Origin: CAYHOI01 sp964358175
Lineage (GTDB): Bacteria > Margulisbacteria > Riflemargulisbacteria > GWF2-35-9
Direction of reading: 5' to 3'
NCBI GenBank assembly: GCA_964358175.1
Contig: CAYHOI010000017.1
Span: 1 to 24,668 of the forward strand
DNA: 24,668 bases
Every line of letters begins with the position of its first letter. The stretch's first letter is position 1. Below, in pieces: positions 15,842-23,754 of the stretch. The position numbers and the translations under genes were made by a program. The notes beneath the pieces were generated by a model. That model did not search any database. It saw only the letters and a list, made by a program, of their open reading frames with translations, and was not told where the DNA came from.

Positions 15842-15889
15842 TTCGGCTGACGGTCAGGCGTCGGGGAGACTTAAGAACCGTCAGCCGAA
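15842..15889. repeat. 13-bp inverted repeat 3' of flgE
   Basis: TTCGGCTGACGGT (15842-15854) and its exact reverse complement (15877-15889) flank a 22-base loop. On the minus strand the stem starts 9 bases after the flgE stop, so it will form at the end of the hook mRNA. No T tract follows, so it may stabilise the 3' end or act with Rho rather than terminate by itself. Confidence 0.5.
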
Positions 15890-15898
15890 AGAAGGGGC

Positions 15899-18187
15899 TT
15901 ATCGTTTCATATTAACCAAGGTTTGAAGCATATCATCTCCAGAGCTAATTACTTTTGAATTGGCCTGAAACCCTCGTTCATAGATGATCATATTGGCAAA
16001 CTCTTGTGCAACGTCCACATTGGACATTTCAAGTGTGCCGGCAGAGAGTGAACCACGGCCCCCCGAACTAGCAGATCCTACTTGTGCAGATCCTGAGTTA
16101 TTCGAGGACATGAACATGCTATCCGAGATTTTGATCAAACCACCTGGGTTATTAAACGCTGCAATCGCGATTTGGCCTATACTTTGATTAAGACCGTTGG
16201 TATAGATACCCAAAATGGTTCCGTTGCTATCGATGCTGTAGGTGGATAACGCACCATTAGGATACCCATCCTGCTTCACGTGAACCATGGTGGATTGGTC
16301 CGCATATTGTGTAATCGAGGAAAAGTCAGGGGTAATGGACAGCGAACTTGCTCCCCCTTGTGCGCCTACGGTGATGGTTCCACTGGAAGCACCTGATTGA
16401 ATGGCTCCATTACTATCGAACGTAAGGGTGCCACTGCCTGACGTATCAATTCCCGAGGCATCCCAACCCCAAGTGTTATTTGAGGTACGAGTTAACGTCA
16501 GAGAAACAGTATGACTATTTCCGAGGGAGTCAAAGACAGAGGTTGAAACTACATGTGTATCTGCAGGAACGGTCTTTAAAACCATTGTTCCCGTTTTAAA
16601 TCCATCTGGTGTTACCCCAATAATATTGACCCCATCGAGACCCGTAATGGTCGCATCCCCGTTACTGAAGGATAAGGGAACAGTATGCGTTCCACCTCCA
16701 TCTGCTTCCTCGTAGCTATGAGCGATACTTGCAGATACCGATGTTTTCCCAGCTGTGGTTTTATCGGTTCCCCAATCTGCTACATTAGAGAAGAATAAGT
16801 CCGCAACACCCGCTGCGCTAGCCCCATTTGCATCGGCTATGCTCACATAACCAGCTGTATCATGCGAATTATCAGCCACGTACAGTGAACCATTGGTATC
16901 CAGCCCCATAAAAACTGCATTATCCCCCGAACCATAAATCCCTTTTGCCCAATTGTTAAACTTCTGAATAAGATCCGAAACTGAGGTTGCAACAGTCACA
17001 CCTGCAGCCACTAGATTAAAGGTTTGTGCCGCACCATTAACCGTAAGGGTAAGATTATTCGTGTTATCGAGTCCCCCTAATGTATCGGTGAGCGAAAGTC
17101 CTGTTTTTGCACCGACTGTTTTGGCGTGAACAGCCCATTTACCGGCTCCACCCCCGAAGAAATTGGATGCGATACCCGTGGTCTTCCAATTGTTACTCCC
17201 AGCATCCCAGTCATTGGTATCTTTCGCCTCGACAGAAAACTGAAGCCCTGCTCGGTTCCGAGTGAGCTTGACTGCGTTGTTTGACAGCTCAGCCGTAACC
17301 CCTGTGATCTGAGAGTTAATCGCTGAAATAACTTCATTCACTGTGCTGGCAACTCCATTGCTTAAGGTTAGGCTATGTTCAGTGCCGTCAACAATTACAC
17401 GAAAATTGTCTATGTCCGTTAGCGTAACCCCTTGTCCCGAGAGAATTTCCGTGCCATTCAAGGTGTTTTTCATGCCTGTATGAGTTTCAGACTGAATAGA
17501 AATATAATGTGTTCCAATGACATCAGATATAGGGAACGCATTTCCGCTATTATCAACTGCGTTGCTTGATCCGGTATACTTCCCATAGACTCGGCTAACA
17601 TTCGCAGAGTTTCCAGTCGCCAATGTCGGAGTTCCCAACATATTCGAACGAGAGTCAAGATTATGGGCATAATCAATAGTGGCTGTTGGATTTGCGCTGA
17701 TAGTTTGTCCGACGGGAATTGTCATGGCTTGAATAGAGGAGTTTCGGTCAATGGTTCCTGTGGCATCGGCCGACCACCCCATGACCTTCATACCATTGGC
17801 ATGAGACATATTTCCATTGGCATCGAATGAAAAAGCACCCGATCTGGTAAAGGATTCAGAATTTCCATCACTTAGAATGAAAAAGCCATTTCCCTGAATA
17901 GCCAGGTCACTCATGCTTCCGGTAGATTCGAGATTTCCTTGGGAGTGGGAAACGTCAATTGCAGATGTGCCGACCCCTAACCCTACTTGTATTGGATTTG
18001 TGCCGCCTCGTCCACTATCTACAGGTGATGCGGCACCTCGAATCGTTTGGCTCAGAAGCTCAGTAAACTGAACCCGCGAACTCTTATAACCTACAGTATT
18101 AACATTGGATATATTATTACCAATAACATCCAACCCGACCTGGTGATTCCGAAGACCTGATAAACCTGAAAACATTGACCTTAACAT
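15899..18187 (-). CDS. flgE: Flagellar hook protein FlgE
   Basis: Structural subunit of the flagellar hook, exported by the flagellar type III system. The N-terminus (MLRSMFSGLSGLRNHQ, then IGNNISNVNTVGYKSSRVQF) and C-terminus (MSNVDVAQEFANMIIYERGF, then SKVISSGDDMLQTLVNMKR) are the paired coiled D0 segments of hook/rod proteins. LAIQGNGFFILSDG (about 93-106) is the FlgE/F/G core motif. At 762 aa it is much longer than the about 400-aa enteric FlgE. The extra length lies in the Gly/Ser/Thr/Asn-rich middle, which would form extra outward domains. The ATG has a G-rich Shine-Dalgarno (AAGGGGG) upstream. It is the last gene of the fliK-flgD-TIGR02530-flgE run. Confidence 0.95.
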   Translation of the reverse strand: MLRSMFSGLSGLRNHQVGLDVIGNNISNVNTVGYKSSRVQFTELLSQTIRGAASPVDSGRGGTNPIQVGLGVGTSAIDVSHSQGNLESTGSMSDLAIQGNGFFILSDGNSESFTRSGAFSFDANGNMSHANGMKVMGWSADATGTIDRNSSIQAMTIPVGQTISANPTATIDYAHNLDSRSNMLGTPTLATGNSANVSRVYGKYTGSSNAVDNSGNAFPISDVIGTHYISIQSETHTGMKNTLNGTEILSGQGVTLTDIDNFRVIVDGTEHSLTLSNGVASTVNEVISAINSQITGVTAELSNNAVKLTRNRAGLQFSVEAKDTNDWDAGSNNWKTTGIASNFFGGGAGKWAVHAKTVGAKTGLSLTDTLGGLDNTNNLTLTVNGAAQTFNLVAAGVTVATSVSDLIQKFNNWAKGIYGSGDNAVFMGLDTNGSLYVADNSHDTAGYVSIADANGASAAGVADLFFSNVADWGTDKTTAGKTSVSASIAHSYEEADGGGTHTVPLSFSNGDATITGLDGVNIIGVTPDGFKTGTMVLKTVPADTHVVSTSVFDSLGNSHTVSLTLTRTSNNTWGWDASGIDTSGSGTLTFDSNGAIQSGASSGTITVGAQGGASSLSITPDFSSITQYADQSTMVHVKQDGYPNGALSTYSIDSNGTILGIYTNGLNQSIGQIAIAAFNNPGGLIKISDSMFMSSNNSGSAQVGSASSGGRGSLSAGTLEMSNVDVAQEFANMIIYERGFQANSKVISSGDDMLQTLVNMKR

Positions 18188-18270
18188 AGCTGCACCCCCT
18201 TTTTATTTTGGAAGATCCCCTACAGGAGGACCGATCCGCCGCTTACTCAATCCACTATTTCCCCAAACCC

Positions 18271-18675
18271 CTACCCGATAACCGCACTGTCAATATTGGT
18301 GACCACCTGATCCTTCATGGATGCTTTATCCATTGCGGTGACCACTGTTTTACTTGCAACGCTGATGACCAATGCCAAGTCATCAATCAGAACCAGTGAG
18401 TCGCGTGACCCTTTGGAGGACGCTTTTTCCACGGCACTGTTGATACGCTGCAAATCAGCGGGTGTAATGTCTATATTTCGTTTTTGTAGGCGCGAAATGG
18501 CATGATTCGAAAAATGAAGAATATCGGGATCATCCGTGAGCCCAAGCTTCTGCTTAAACTCATCACGAAATGCGCTTTCAGCGATCTTGCGATCACTTGG
18601 CCCTGTGATGTGTTGGCCAATCTGTTCAGATTGGATCCTGGCGATATCCTGAGAAAAACGATTACTCATGTCCAT
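18271..18675 (-). CDS. TIGR02530-type flagellar operon protein
   Basis: This 134-aa protein matches the small family found between flgD and flgE in many flagellar operons. Its core is ILHFSNHAISRLQKRNIDIT (about 52-71), then AVEKASSKGSRDSLVLIDDLALVISVASKTVVTAMD and a C-terminal TNIDSAVIG. Its role is not settled; a part in hook assembly is suggested by position. GGAGG lies upstream but at 16 bases from the ATG, a long gap, and no other start codon lies between, so translation may be weak or depend on coupling to flgD, which ends 30 bases upstream. Confidence 0.85.
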   Translation of the reverse strand: MDMSNRFSQDIARIQSEQIGQHITGPSDRKIAESAFRDEFKQKLGLTDDPDILHFSNHAISRLQKRNIDITPADLQRINSAVEKASSKGSRDSLVLIDDLALVISVASKTVVTAMDKASMKDQVVTNIDSAVIG

Positions 18676-18705
18676 GGCTGTCTTTTGTTTACCTCCTTCC
18701 CATTA

Positions 18706-19341
18706 TTATTGATACACATAGGTGACCTCATCCAAAGGAATTTCAGTGAAATTCTCTTGGTTCCAAAGATTGCGAAGCGCAGCTGGCATAGCACCAGAAC
18801 TCGTATATCCGAGAACGTTTGTAAACTTTTCAATACTATCAATTTGGGGATTCCATTTAAGTTGATTTGTTTGCAAAGATTCAGGCGTAAACAAAAGATC
18901 CTTATATCTGTTGTAATCCAGCTGTGTTGTTCCAAAAGCTTGTTGAACATCTGCCTTGGCCGGAGCACGGTCTGTTGAGCTCTTAGGAAGAATCAACGTG
19001 TACTTGCCTGAAACTTGTTTAACCCCGCTGACAACGCCCTGCGTCTGTTCAAGTGTTTGAGGATCAATTTTAATAACGGTTTTTCCAATCAGATTATACG
19101 TTTGCAACCCATCAAAACCTTGTTGAATATTTTGCATCGATTCAAGAGAACTGAATTGTGCCAATTGCGCAATAAAATTTTCGTTACTCATCGGACTCAT
19201 CGGGTTTTGATACTTCATTTGCGTCACCAGAAGTTTCAAAAACTCACTCTTGCCAAGTTGTCCTGTATTGCGGGTGCCTTTGGCAATGGAGTCAAATGCA
19301 TTTGTGGCGACTGTAGGAACAGGTGAAGAACTGGTGCTCAT
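18706..19341 (-). CDS. flgD: Flagellar hook capping protein FlgD
   Basis: Scaffold that caps the growing hook and lets FlgE subunits fold in place. The N-terminal half shows the family signature LGKSEFLKLLVTQMKYQNPM and then NENFIAQLAQFSSLESMQNI (about 29-74), followed by IGKTV and a beta-rich domain with VVSGVKQVSGKYTLIL. At 211 aa it is close to usual. The start has a perfect AAAGGAGG Shine-Dalgarno at 6 bases. The C-terminal part has about 90 residues rich in Asn and Gln (TPESLQTNQLKWNPQID) that I do not match to the usual FlgD Ig domain. It lies 12 bases after fliK and 30 before the TIGR02530 gene. Confidence 0.93.
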   Translation of the reverse strand: MSTSSSPVPTVATNAFDSIAKGTRNTGQLGKSEFLKLLVTQMKYQNPMSPMSNENFIAQLAQFSSLESMQNIQQGFDGLQTYNLIGKTVIKIDPQTLEQTQGVVSGVKQVSGKYTLILPKSSTDRAPAKADVQQAFGTTQLDYNRYKDLLFTPESLQTNQLKWNPQIDSIEKFTNVLGYTSSGAMPAALRNLWNQENFTEIPLDEVTYVYQ

Positions 19342-19353
19342 AAAAAACCTCCT

Positions 19354-21075
19354 TTAGGCTAGCGAACTAAGCACTGTATGCTTTGGTTGTGTCTCTTGTG
19401 ATAATGGATCTGCGACACTAACAGAACCTGACAAGGGAAACGATTCCCCAGATGACGGGGAAGCTGTGGGCTGATGGGCAAGGTGTTGTTCAAAGGCCTG
19501 ATCGCCACCTTGTGTATTAACATCCACAGACAAAGAACCCACGGTCAGTTGAGCTTGTTGCGACAAAGAATCTTTTAGGAAATTAAAATTACTTTCGAGG
19601 ATCGATTTCACCATCTCGCTGCTCACCTGAAATTTTGCCACGATCATCGCAGGTTCATGCGTGGCTGTATTCTCTATCCTAGTCAAACTGATTTTAATCT
19701 CCCCCAATTCCTTCGGATGCAACTTCAGAGTCAGCTCTGTTGCAGATTTAAGCTTGTTAATGGCCATAAAACTCCTGAACTGTGAGAGCACCAGATCCTG
19801 TTTTTCCTGTTTCTCCAAGTTTTGAGAAAAACTCACTTTCGGGTCCTCTTCGAGTACAGGTGTCATCTCAACCTTTGTGGTCTGGGTCAAATCGGGGTGC
19901 GTGAGACTAAACTCCAGGTTCTCAGATTTTCGATGAGCCATAATAGGAAGAATGTCGTGTTTTGTCTGAACTGATACTGGCGAAACAACGGCGACCTCCT
20001 CTGATTGTTTGCCTGCGGGTTCTTCTTTTCTAGTCATTGGAATCACCTTGAGAGGTTGCCCTGCCGAAGCGATGATCTGGTTTTCGGTGGTAGGGATGAC
20101 AAGTCTGCTTGTAGTCGTCACACGTTCTTGAAGAGAGGTAACCTGCACCTTCAGTTCAGTCAGAAGTTTATCAAATGACGGGTCCACGCTCTGGGGGTTG
20201 TTAGGTTTTGTTTCTATGCCTACACCCGCGCTAATTGTCTCTGTTGACGACTCATTCATCTTCTGTGATTTAGGCGTAGCAATGGGGCTCAGTAAAATGG
20301 GAAGCCTCTCTTCCAGCTTTGAGTCCACCGTATTTTTTGAACTCCCTGGTAGGGGGGCATTGTTCTGACCAACGGTCTTGGGCGCAGATATGTTTGCCAA
20401 TGGATTAGTGGAAGACCCTGCCATCATTTCGTCCAGAAGTGAAATCAAAGCAGCAATCTCGGTGACTATTGGGTCAGCATTTTCAGTTGCAAGGGTAGGT
20501 GAAATGGACTCGCGCAACTTATCCAGCAATACACCGATTTGCATTGTCTTCTCCACAGGGAGCGGTGAGGGTTGGGCTACAAGTTGCGCCAAAAGAGCTT
20601 GCAAAGATGCGAGTAAGTCTTGCAGGGGATCGTCTGTCTCCTTGAGATTTGCAAGTTCGCCGAGCTGTATGAGAGAAGCCTTATCAGAAGAGAGAGTCTG
20701 TTTTGTCTCAAGTTGTCCCTGCACAGGGAGCGAGGGGTCTTCAATAAGCAACTGTGCTGAAATTTGCTTCGAAAAGTCAGCAATCGGATCAGTATGCGTT
20801 AAGTTTGATCCCAACAGCAATGAAATAAGTGAAGCCGAGAGAACCGACTCTTTGGATCCTGGCAGGTCTGTAACTGCTGGAGAACTCTCCTCGTGCTGAG
20901 GTGAAGCCTGTGATGAAGCGTCCGCAACTTCAGACACTTCGGCTCCCTGAACCGATGTTTGATCCATTTGCTCCCGCAACTGAGACTGGAAAGCTTCTTC
21001 TGAATGGGTTTCCGGTCGCTCAGAAGCAACTGGACGAATGTCCATTAGAACCGACACGGCTACTGTAGACTGCAT
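19354..21075 (-). CDS. fliK: Flagellar hook-length control protein FliK
   Basis: Secreted ruler that measures the hook and switches the export apparatus. It is 573 aa: a long low-complexity N-terminal part rich in Ser, Gln, Glu and Pro, and a conserved C-terminal domain with LKSATELTLKLHPKELGEIK (about 453-472) and MIVAKFQVSSEMVKSILESN, as in Flg_hook. A longer frame starts at 21114, but I chose the ATG at 21075 because GGGAGGA (21082-21088) precedes it at six bases, while the upper start has none. It is longer than enteric FliK (about 400 aa), in line with the enlarged hook protein encoded downstream. It is first in the minus-strand hook operon, behind the promoter near 21190-21218. Confidence 0.9.
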   Translation of the reverse strand: MQSTVAVSVLMDIRPVASERPETHSEEAFQSQLREQMDQTSVQGAEVSEVADASSQASPQHEESSPAVTDLPGSKESVLSASLISLLLGSNLTHTDPIADFSKQISAQLLIEDPSLPVQGQLETKQTLSSDKASLIQLGELANLKETDDPLQDLLASLQALLAQLVAQPSPLPVEKTMQIGVLLDKLRESISPTLATENADPIVTEIAALISLLDEMMAGSSTNPLANISAPKTVGQNNAPLPGSSKNTVDSKLEERLPILLSPIATPKSQKMNESSTETISAGVGIETKPNNPQSVDPSFDKLLTELKVQVTSLQERVTTTSRLVIPTTENQIIASAGQPLKVIPMTRKEEPAGKQSEEVAVVSPVSVQTKHDILPIMAHRKSENLEFSLTHPDLTQTTKVEMTPVLEEDPKVSFSQNLEKQEKQDLVLSQFRSFMAINKLKSATELTLKLHPKELGEIKISLTRIENTATHEPAMIVAKFQVSSEMVKSILESNFNFLKDSLSQQAQLTVGSLSVDVNTQGGDQAFEQHLAHQPTASPSSGESFPLSGSVSVADPLSQETQPKHTVLSSLA

Positions 21076-21081
21076 ATAGTG

Positions 21082-21088
21082 TCCTCCC
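21082..21088 (-). promoter_or_regulatory. Shine-Dalgarno deciding the fliK start
   Basis: GGGAGGA on the minus strand stands six bases before the ATG at 21075 and rules against the in-frame ATG 39 bases upstream, which has no such site. Confidence 0.7.
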
Positions 21089-21156
21089 TTGAGTGTGACA
21101 AAAAAACACCTCACATGGAGACCTGTTTTTTTGCTAATAATATTTCGTCCCTGAAT

Positions 21157-21182
21157 GATCCCCTGTACTAATTCCCTGTACT
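21157..21182. repeat. Tandem 13-bp repeat at the fliK transcription start
   Basis: GATCCCCTGTACT (21157-21169) and AATTCCCTGTACT (21170-21182) are head-to-tail and share the last nine bases. They cover the predicted start of the fliK transcript and may be a paired binding site for a regulator of the divergent flagellar promoters. Confidence 0.4.
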
Positions 21183-21190
21183 GGTACTAT

Positions 21191-21218
21191 ATATTACGGA
21201 TAAAATTGCATTTGTAAA
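21191..21218 (-). promoter_or_regulatory. Probable promoter of the fliK-flgD-flgE operon
   Basis: On the minus strand TTTACA (21218-21213) and TAATAT (21196-21191) are 16 bp apart, a fair sigma-70-type match, with an untranslated leader of about 108 bases before fliK. A GG-N10-GC arrangement overlapping the same spot (GGGTTTACAAATGCA) could instead be a weak sigma-54 site, which would suit hook genes, but the flanking consensus is poor. Confidence 0.4.
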
Positions 21219-21271
21219 CCCCCCATTCGGATTTCACAAATAGGCATTCTCAATGCACTCCTGGTTAGGCT

Positions 21272-22615
21272 ATGATGTACGGTGTGGAAGAGAAGCCCAA
21301 TGAGTCAACGCAGGAAAACTCAAAGTCCCCACCAAAGGTTGAGCCCGAGCCTATCCCTAGTAAGCCTCCAGGCTTAGGCGTTGGCAAAATTGTGTTGGCA
21401 ACGCTGTTCTGGGCAGGGCTGTTTCTGGGAGTAGTCTTGATTGGGTATTTGATTATTGCGAACTTAGCTTTTTTTGGACTGATTCCCAAACAAGTTTCCT
21501 ACAAACTTCCCATGATTGGATCTTACGTTCGACAAATTGCTGAAAAGGAAAAGCATATTGAGTGGGTGCAAAAACAAGTTGAGGACAAGAAGCAAATGAA
21601 GTTGGCTGGACGATTGGAGATTGAACTTTCCGATGAACCTGATTTGGAAGGAAAAAGTGAGAAAGTTCCTTTCCTCTATAAGCTCAGGGTCATACGATAT
21701 ACCGTTAAAGGCCGAGAACTTGCCGAACTTTGGGTTGATAACGTGATGGCCTTACAGTTCTTTATTGGCTCAGAACAAGGAGGCTCCCCTTACGAGCGTG
21801 GCAAACTGATAGCTCGCAAGATCAATGAGTACATCAATTTAAATGCCGATTTCAATCTTCTTTTGCCTGGGGTCAGCGGGAATGTGCCCGTTGCCTTAAT
21901 GGGGCAAGCTGAGCTGTTTCGTGTACGTTCTGAGGATGCGATCTTTTATAACACGACGCCTCAGGCACTTCTCTACCACTGGATTAACAATGTTCGGGTG
22001 GCTTTGGGCGCAACCCTTCTGGAAGGGACAGTCTCTCTCTCTCCTCCTGAACGACCTTCTTCTGAAACTGGCTCACTTCCGCAGGCCGTCCCTACACTGC
22101 CCATCAAGGCAGTTGCAGTCAATAAAGTAGCCAGCCCTTCTGCCGTTGTGCCCACCAGCTCCTCAACAGCAAATGCACAGTTAAAAAGTGAACAAATAAA
22201 AATGGATCAAGCACGTCTGCGTGCAGTGGCAAGTGTGTATGAGAAGATGGAATTAACGGCAGTAACTTCTGTGTTTTCCCAATTAACACCTAAAGAAGCA
22301 GAGGAAATTCTTATTAGTCTCAGTGACAAAAAGAAAACTCAAATCTTTGCCGCATTAGAACCACAAACTGCGGCTAAGTATTACAAAGAACTCATCGGCG
22401 GCAAACTCTCGGAAGAGCCCAAGAAAAACTTCAAAAAGCTTATGGCGGTATGGGAAAAGCTCCCCAGCGAAGAAACCATGCGTATCTTTAATGATTTAAC
22501 CTCTGAGCAATGTCGTTCCATTATTGAGGGGCTTTCAGTCAAAAAGAAGGCTCGACTAATGTCCGATATGCAAGCTGCAGACTCTGCAATGTACTTGAAG
22601 TTACTTCGAAAGTAG
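21272..22615 (+). CDS. YlxF/MotE-like flagellar membrane protein with MgtE-N-like C-terminus
   Basis: This 447-aa protein has a Pro-rich N-terminal tail, one membrane segment (about 38-68, from GKIVLATLFWAGLFLGVVLI), a middle domain with RGKLIARKINEYINLN, a Ser/Thr/Pro-rich linker (about 255-305) and a C-terminal helical-repeat domain (about 310-447; AVTSVFSQLTPKEAEEILISL, then KTQIFAALEPQTAAKYYK, then LMAVWEKLPSEETMRIF) like the MgtE N-terminal/FliG-type repeats of MotE and Bacillus YlxF. YlxF genes commonly precede fliK, and here the gene diverges from fliK, supporting a flagellar role such as motor or export-gate assembly. It is twice the usual YlxF length because of the middle domain. A second ATG follows at once, and the Shine-Dalgarno (TTAGG) is weak. 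Confidence 0.72.
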   Translation: MMYGVEEKPNESTQENSKSPPKVEPEPIPSKPPGLGVGKIVLATLFWAGLFLGVVLIGYLIIANLAFFGLIPKQVSYKLPMIGSYVRQIAEKEKHIEWVQKQVEDKKQMKLAGRLEIELSDEPDLEGKSEKVPFLYKLRVIRYTVKGRELAELWVDNVMALQFFIGSEQGGSPYERGKLIARKINEYINLNADFNLLLPGVSGNVPVALMGQAELFRVRSEDAIFYNTTPQALLYHWINNVRVALGATLLEGTVSLSPPERPSSETGSLPQAVPTLPIKAVAVNKVASPSAVVPTSSSTANAQLKSEQIKMDQARLRAVASVYEKMELTAVTSVFSQLTPKEAEEILISLSDKKKTQIFAALEPQTAAKYYKELIGGKLSEEPKKNFKKLMAVWEKLPSEETMRIFNDLTSEQCRSIIEGLSVKKKARLMSDMQAADSAMYLKLLRK

Positions 22616-22626
22616 CTCTAGTTTTT
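22599..22626 (+). terminator. Probable terminator of the YlxF/MotE-like gene
   Basis: AGTTACTT (22599-22606) pairs with AAGTAGCT (22610-22617), one G-U pair included, around a CGA loop. CTAG then TTTTT follow. The stem includes the stop codon of the plus-strand gene and lies within the 3' end of the converging minus-strand gene. Confidence 0.45.
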
Positions 22627-23077
22627 CTTCTTCCTCACGGATCTCTCGGCCGACATATTCTTTTAGAAACGCAATCCCCTGAGTACAGTCGGTCATCACC
22701 CCCTGAAGCTTGGCAAGAAAGAATTTCTCAAACGGGTGATCTTGCCGTCGGCATTCTTCTTCCATTTCCTTATAAAATTCCCCCATATTGCGAGAGTTTA
22801 CCAAAGCCTGGAACCCCTGATATTTGGTGAACTCCTGTTTAAACTCGGCATAATTTTTGAATCTCAGGCCTTGCTTTATCATGAGAACCAGTTTTGCTGA
22901 ATTGGGTTTTTTCAGGGAAAGTCGGGGATAGAAATCAAGTAATTGTCGCAAACGATAAGCAACGGTGATGAGCTCATCAAACGGCCCCTTGTTCTTCTTT
23001 TTCACGCAAATCCGCGCGACATCCATAAAGGACTCCGGTCTCTCCTCGTCGGACATCATCTGTTTTGGATGTTTCAT
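22601..23077 (-). CDS. Unrecognised 158-aa helical protein
   Basis: I do not recognise this family. The protein is charged and mostly helical, with FDELITVAYRLRQLLDFYPR (about 33-52), NYAEFKQEFTKYQGFQALVN (about 75-94), and a C-terminal coiled-looking EYVGREIREEEEKLELLSK. No signal peptide, membrane segment or metal motif is evident. The ATG at 23077 has no clear Shine-Dalgarno. It converges on the YlxF/MotE-like gene and their coding ends overlap by 15 bases. It follows another unrecognised minus-strand gene after 71 bases, so the two may form an operon. Confidence 0.6.
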   Translation of the reverse strand: MKHPKQMMSDEERPESFMDVARICVKKKNKGPFDELITVAYRLRQLLDFYPRLSLKKPNSAKLVLMIKQGLRFKNYAEFKQEFTKYQGFQALVNSRNMGEFYKEMEEECRRQDHPFEKFFLAKLQGVMTDCTQGIAFLKEYVGREIREEEEKLELLSK

Positions 23078-23148
23078 GTCTATAGTCTGCCCCGTTTTGA
23101 GGAGAGTTAAACATGGTAAGTGTTACAAGTTGTTCACAAGAAATCTTA

Positions 23149-23754
23149 TCAATCGTTGAGGTTACTCATTTTTAAGACTTTCTGGTTAAAAAGAAAAATA
23201 TATATCTTTAAGGGAAGGGGTTCTCTAAAAATTTCCGCAACCTCTTTCAACTCCTCTGTAAATTTCTCTTTATCCGTATGAAGATAATAGAGTAACTCAA
23301 GGACAGAGGCCTCCGTATTAAATGCTATCAATTCAATTATTCTTTGAGAGCTCAAGAGATTAATGTTAAAATCTAAATCTTTCCAAATTACCTGTAGGTT
23401 GTTTTGGAGAGCATTGCTGAGCAATTTCACGAGTTGATCAACATTATCATCCCTAAGACGAGCATCCGCATCATCGTGCTGAACAATTCCAGGTTGAGCT
23501 GAATCATCACTCATAAGACGAGCATCCGCAACAACCTGTGTAACAATTTTTTCAAACTTAATATATCCGCTCAACCTTTCACTGCCAAGTTTCTTATAAA
23601 AATCTGAAAGTTTATTTACTGAAATGAGCGAAAGTACATCCTGTGCCAACTTAGCATGCTGTAAAATTAATGTATTAGTAAGCCTGACCATCCCATCTAT
23701 GTCCTCAACACTGTGCCCTGTCGCATTAGCTGCCCTTTCAATCGCTTCAGTCAA
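23149..23754 (-). CDS. Unrecognised helical protein; true start probably lies upstream
   Basis: The frame from a TTG at 23754 gives 201 aa of mainly helical, Leu/Asp-rich sequence ending FLFNQKVLKMSNLND. I recognise no domain. The TTG has no Shine-Dalgarno, and the same frame stays open and protein-like back to 23949 (for example SRLIELANISDDTGAAAAIG, ending NADKALIL just before the TTG), so the annotated start is only the first standard start codon, not the likely one. Residues about 76-100 contain ADARL twice, 20 residues apart, encoded by an exact 17-bp repeat. The gene precedes the 158-aa gene and may be co-transcribed with it. Confidence 0.55.
   Translation of the reverse strand: MTEAIERAANATGHSVEDIDGMVRLTNTLILQHAKLAQDVLSLISVNKLSDFYKKLGSERLSGYIKFEKIVTQVVADARLMSDDSAQPGIVQHDDADARLRDDNVDQLVKLLSNALQNNLQVIWKDLDFNINLLSSQRIIELIAFNTEASVLELLYYLHTDKEKFTEELKEVAEIFREPLPLKIYIFLFNQKVLKMSNLND
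23454..23530. repeat. Exact 17-bp direct repeat, 60-bp period, inside the gene at 23149-23754
   Basis: TAAGACGAGCATCCGCA occurs at 23454-23470 and 23514-23530. The 60-bp spacing is a whole number of codons, and weaker similarity (ACAATT in the same place) continues between copies. It looks like a diverged tandem duplication of 20 codons. Confidence 0.6.

Larger units (their letters stand above)
15588..15898. other. Intergenic stretch with two strong inverted repeats, no gene seen
   Basis: This 311-bp gap between the flgE stop and the TPR gene start holds the perfect hairpin at 15628-15661 and the interrupted inverted repeat at 15842-15889. The open frames in it have no recognisable protein content. 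No tRNA or known RNA family is apparent to me by eye. Confidence 0.5.

Noticed and set aside
18502..18978. 158-codon plus-strand open frame
   Set aside because: It crosses the end of flgD and the TIGR02530 gene on the opposite strand and has no protein family character.
20378..20899. 173-codon plus-strand open frame
   Set aside because: Antisense shadow of the low-complexity part of fliK; composition mirrors that gene.
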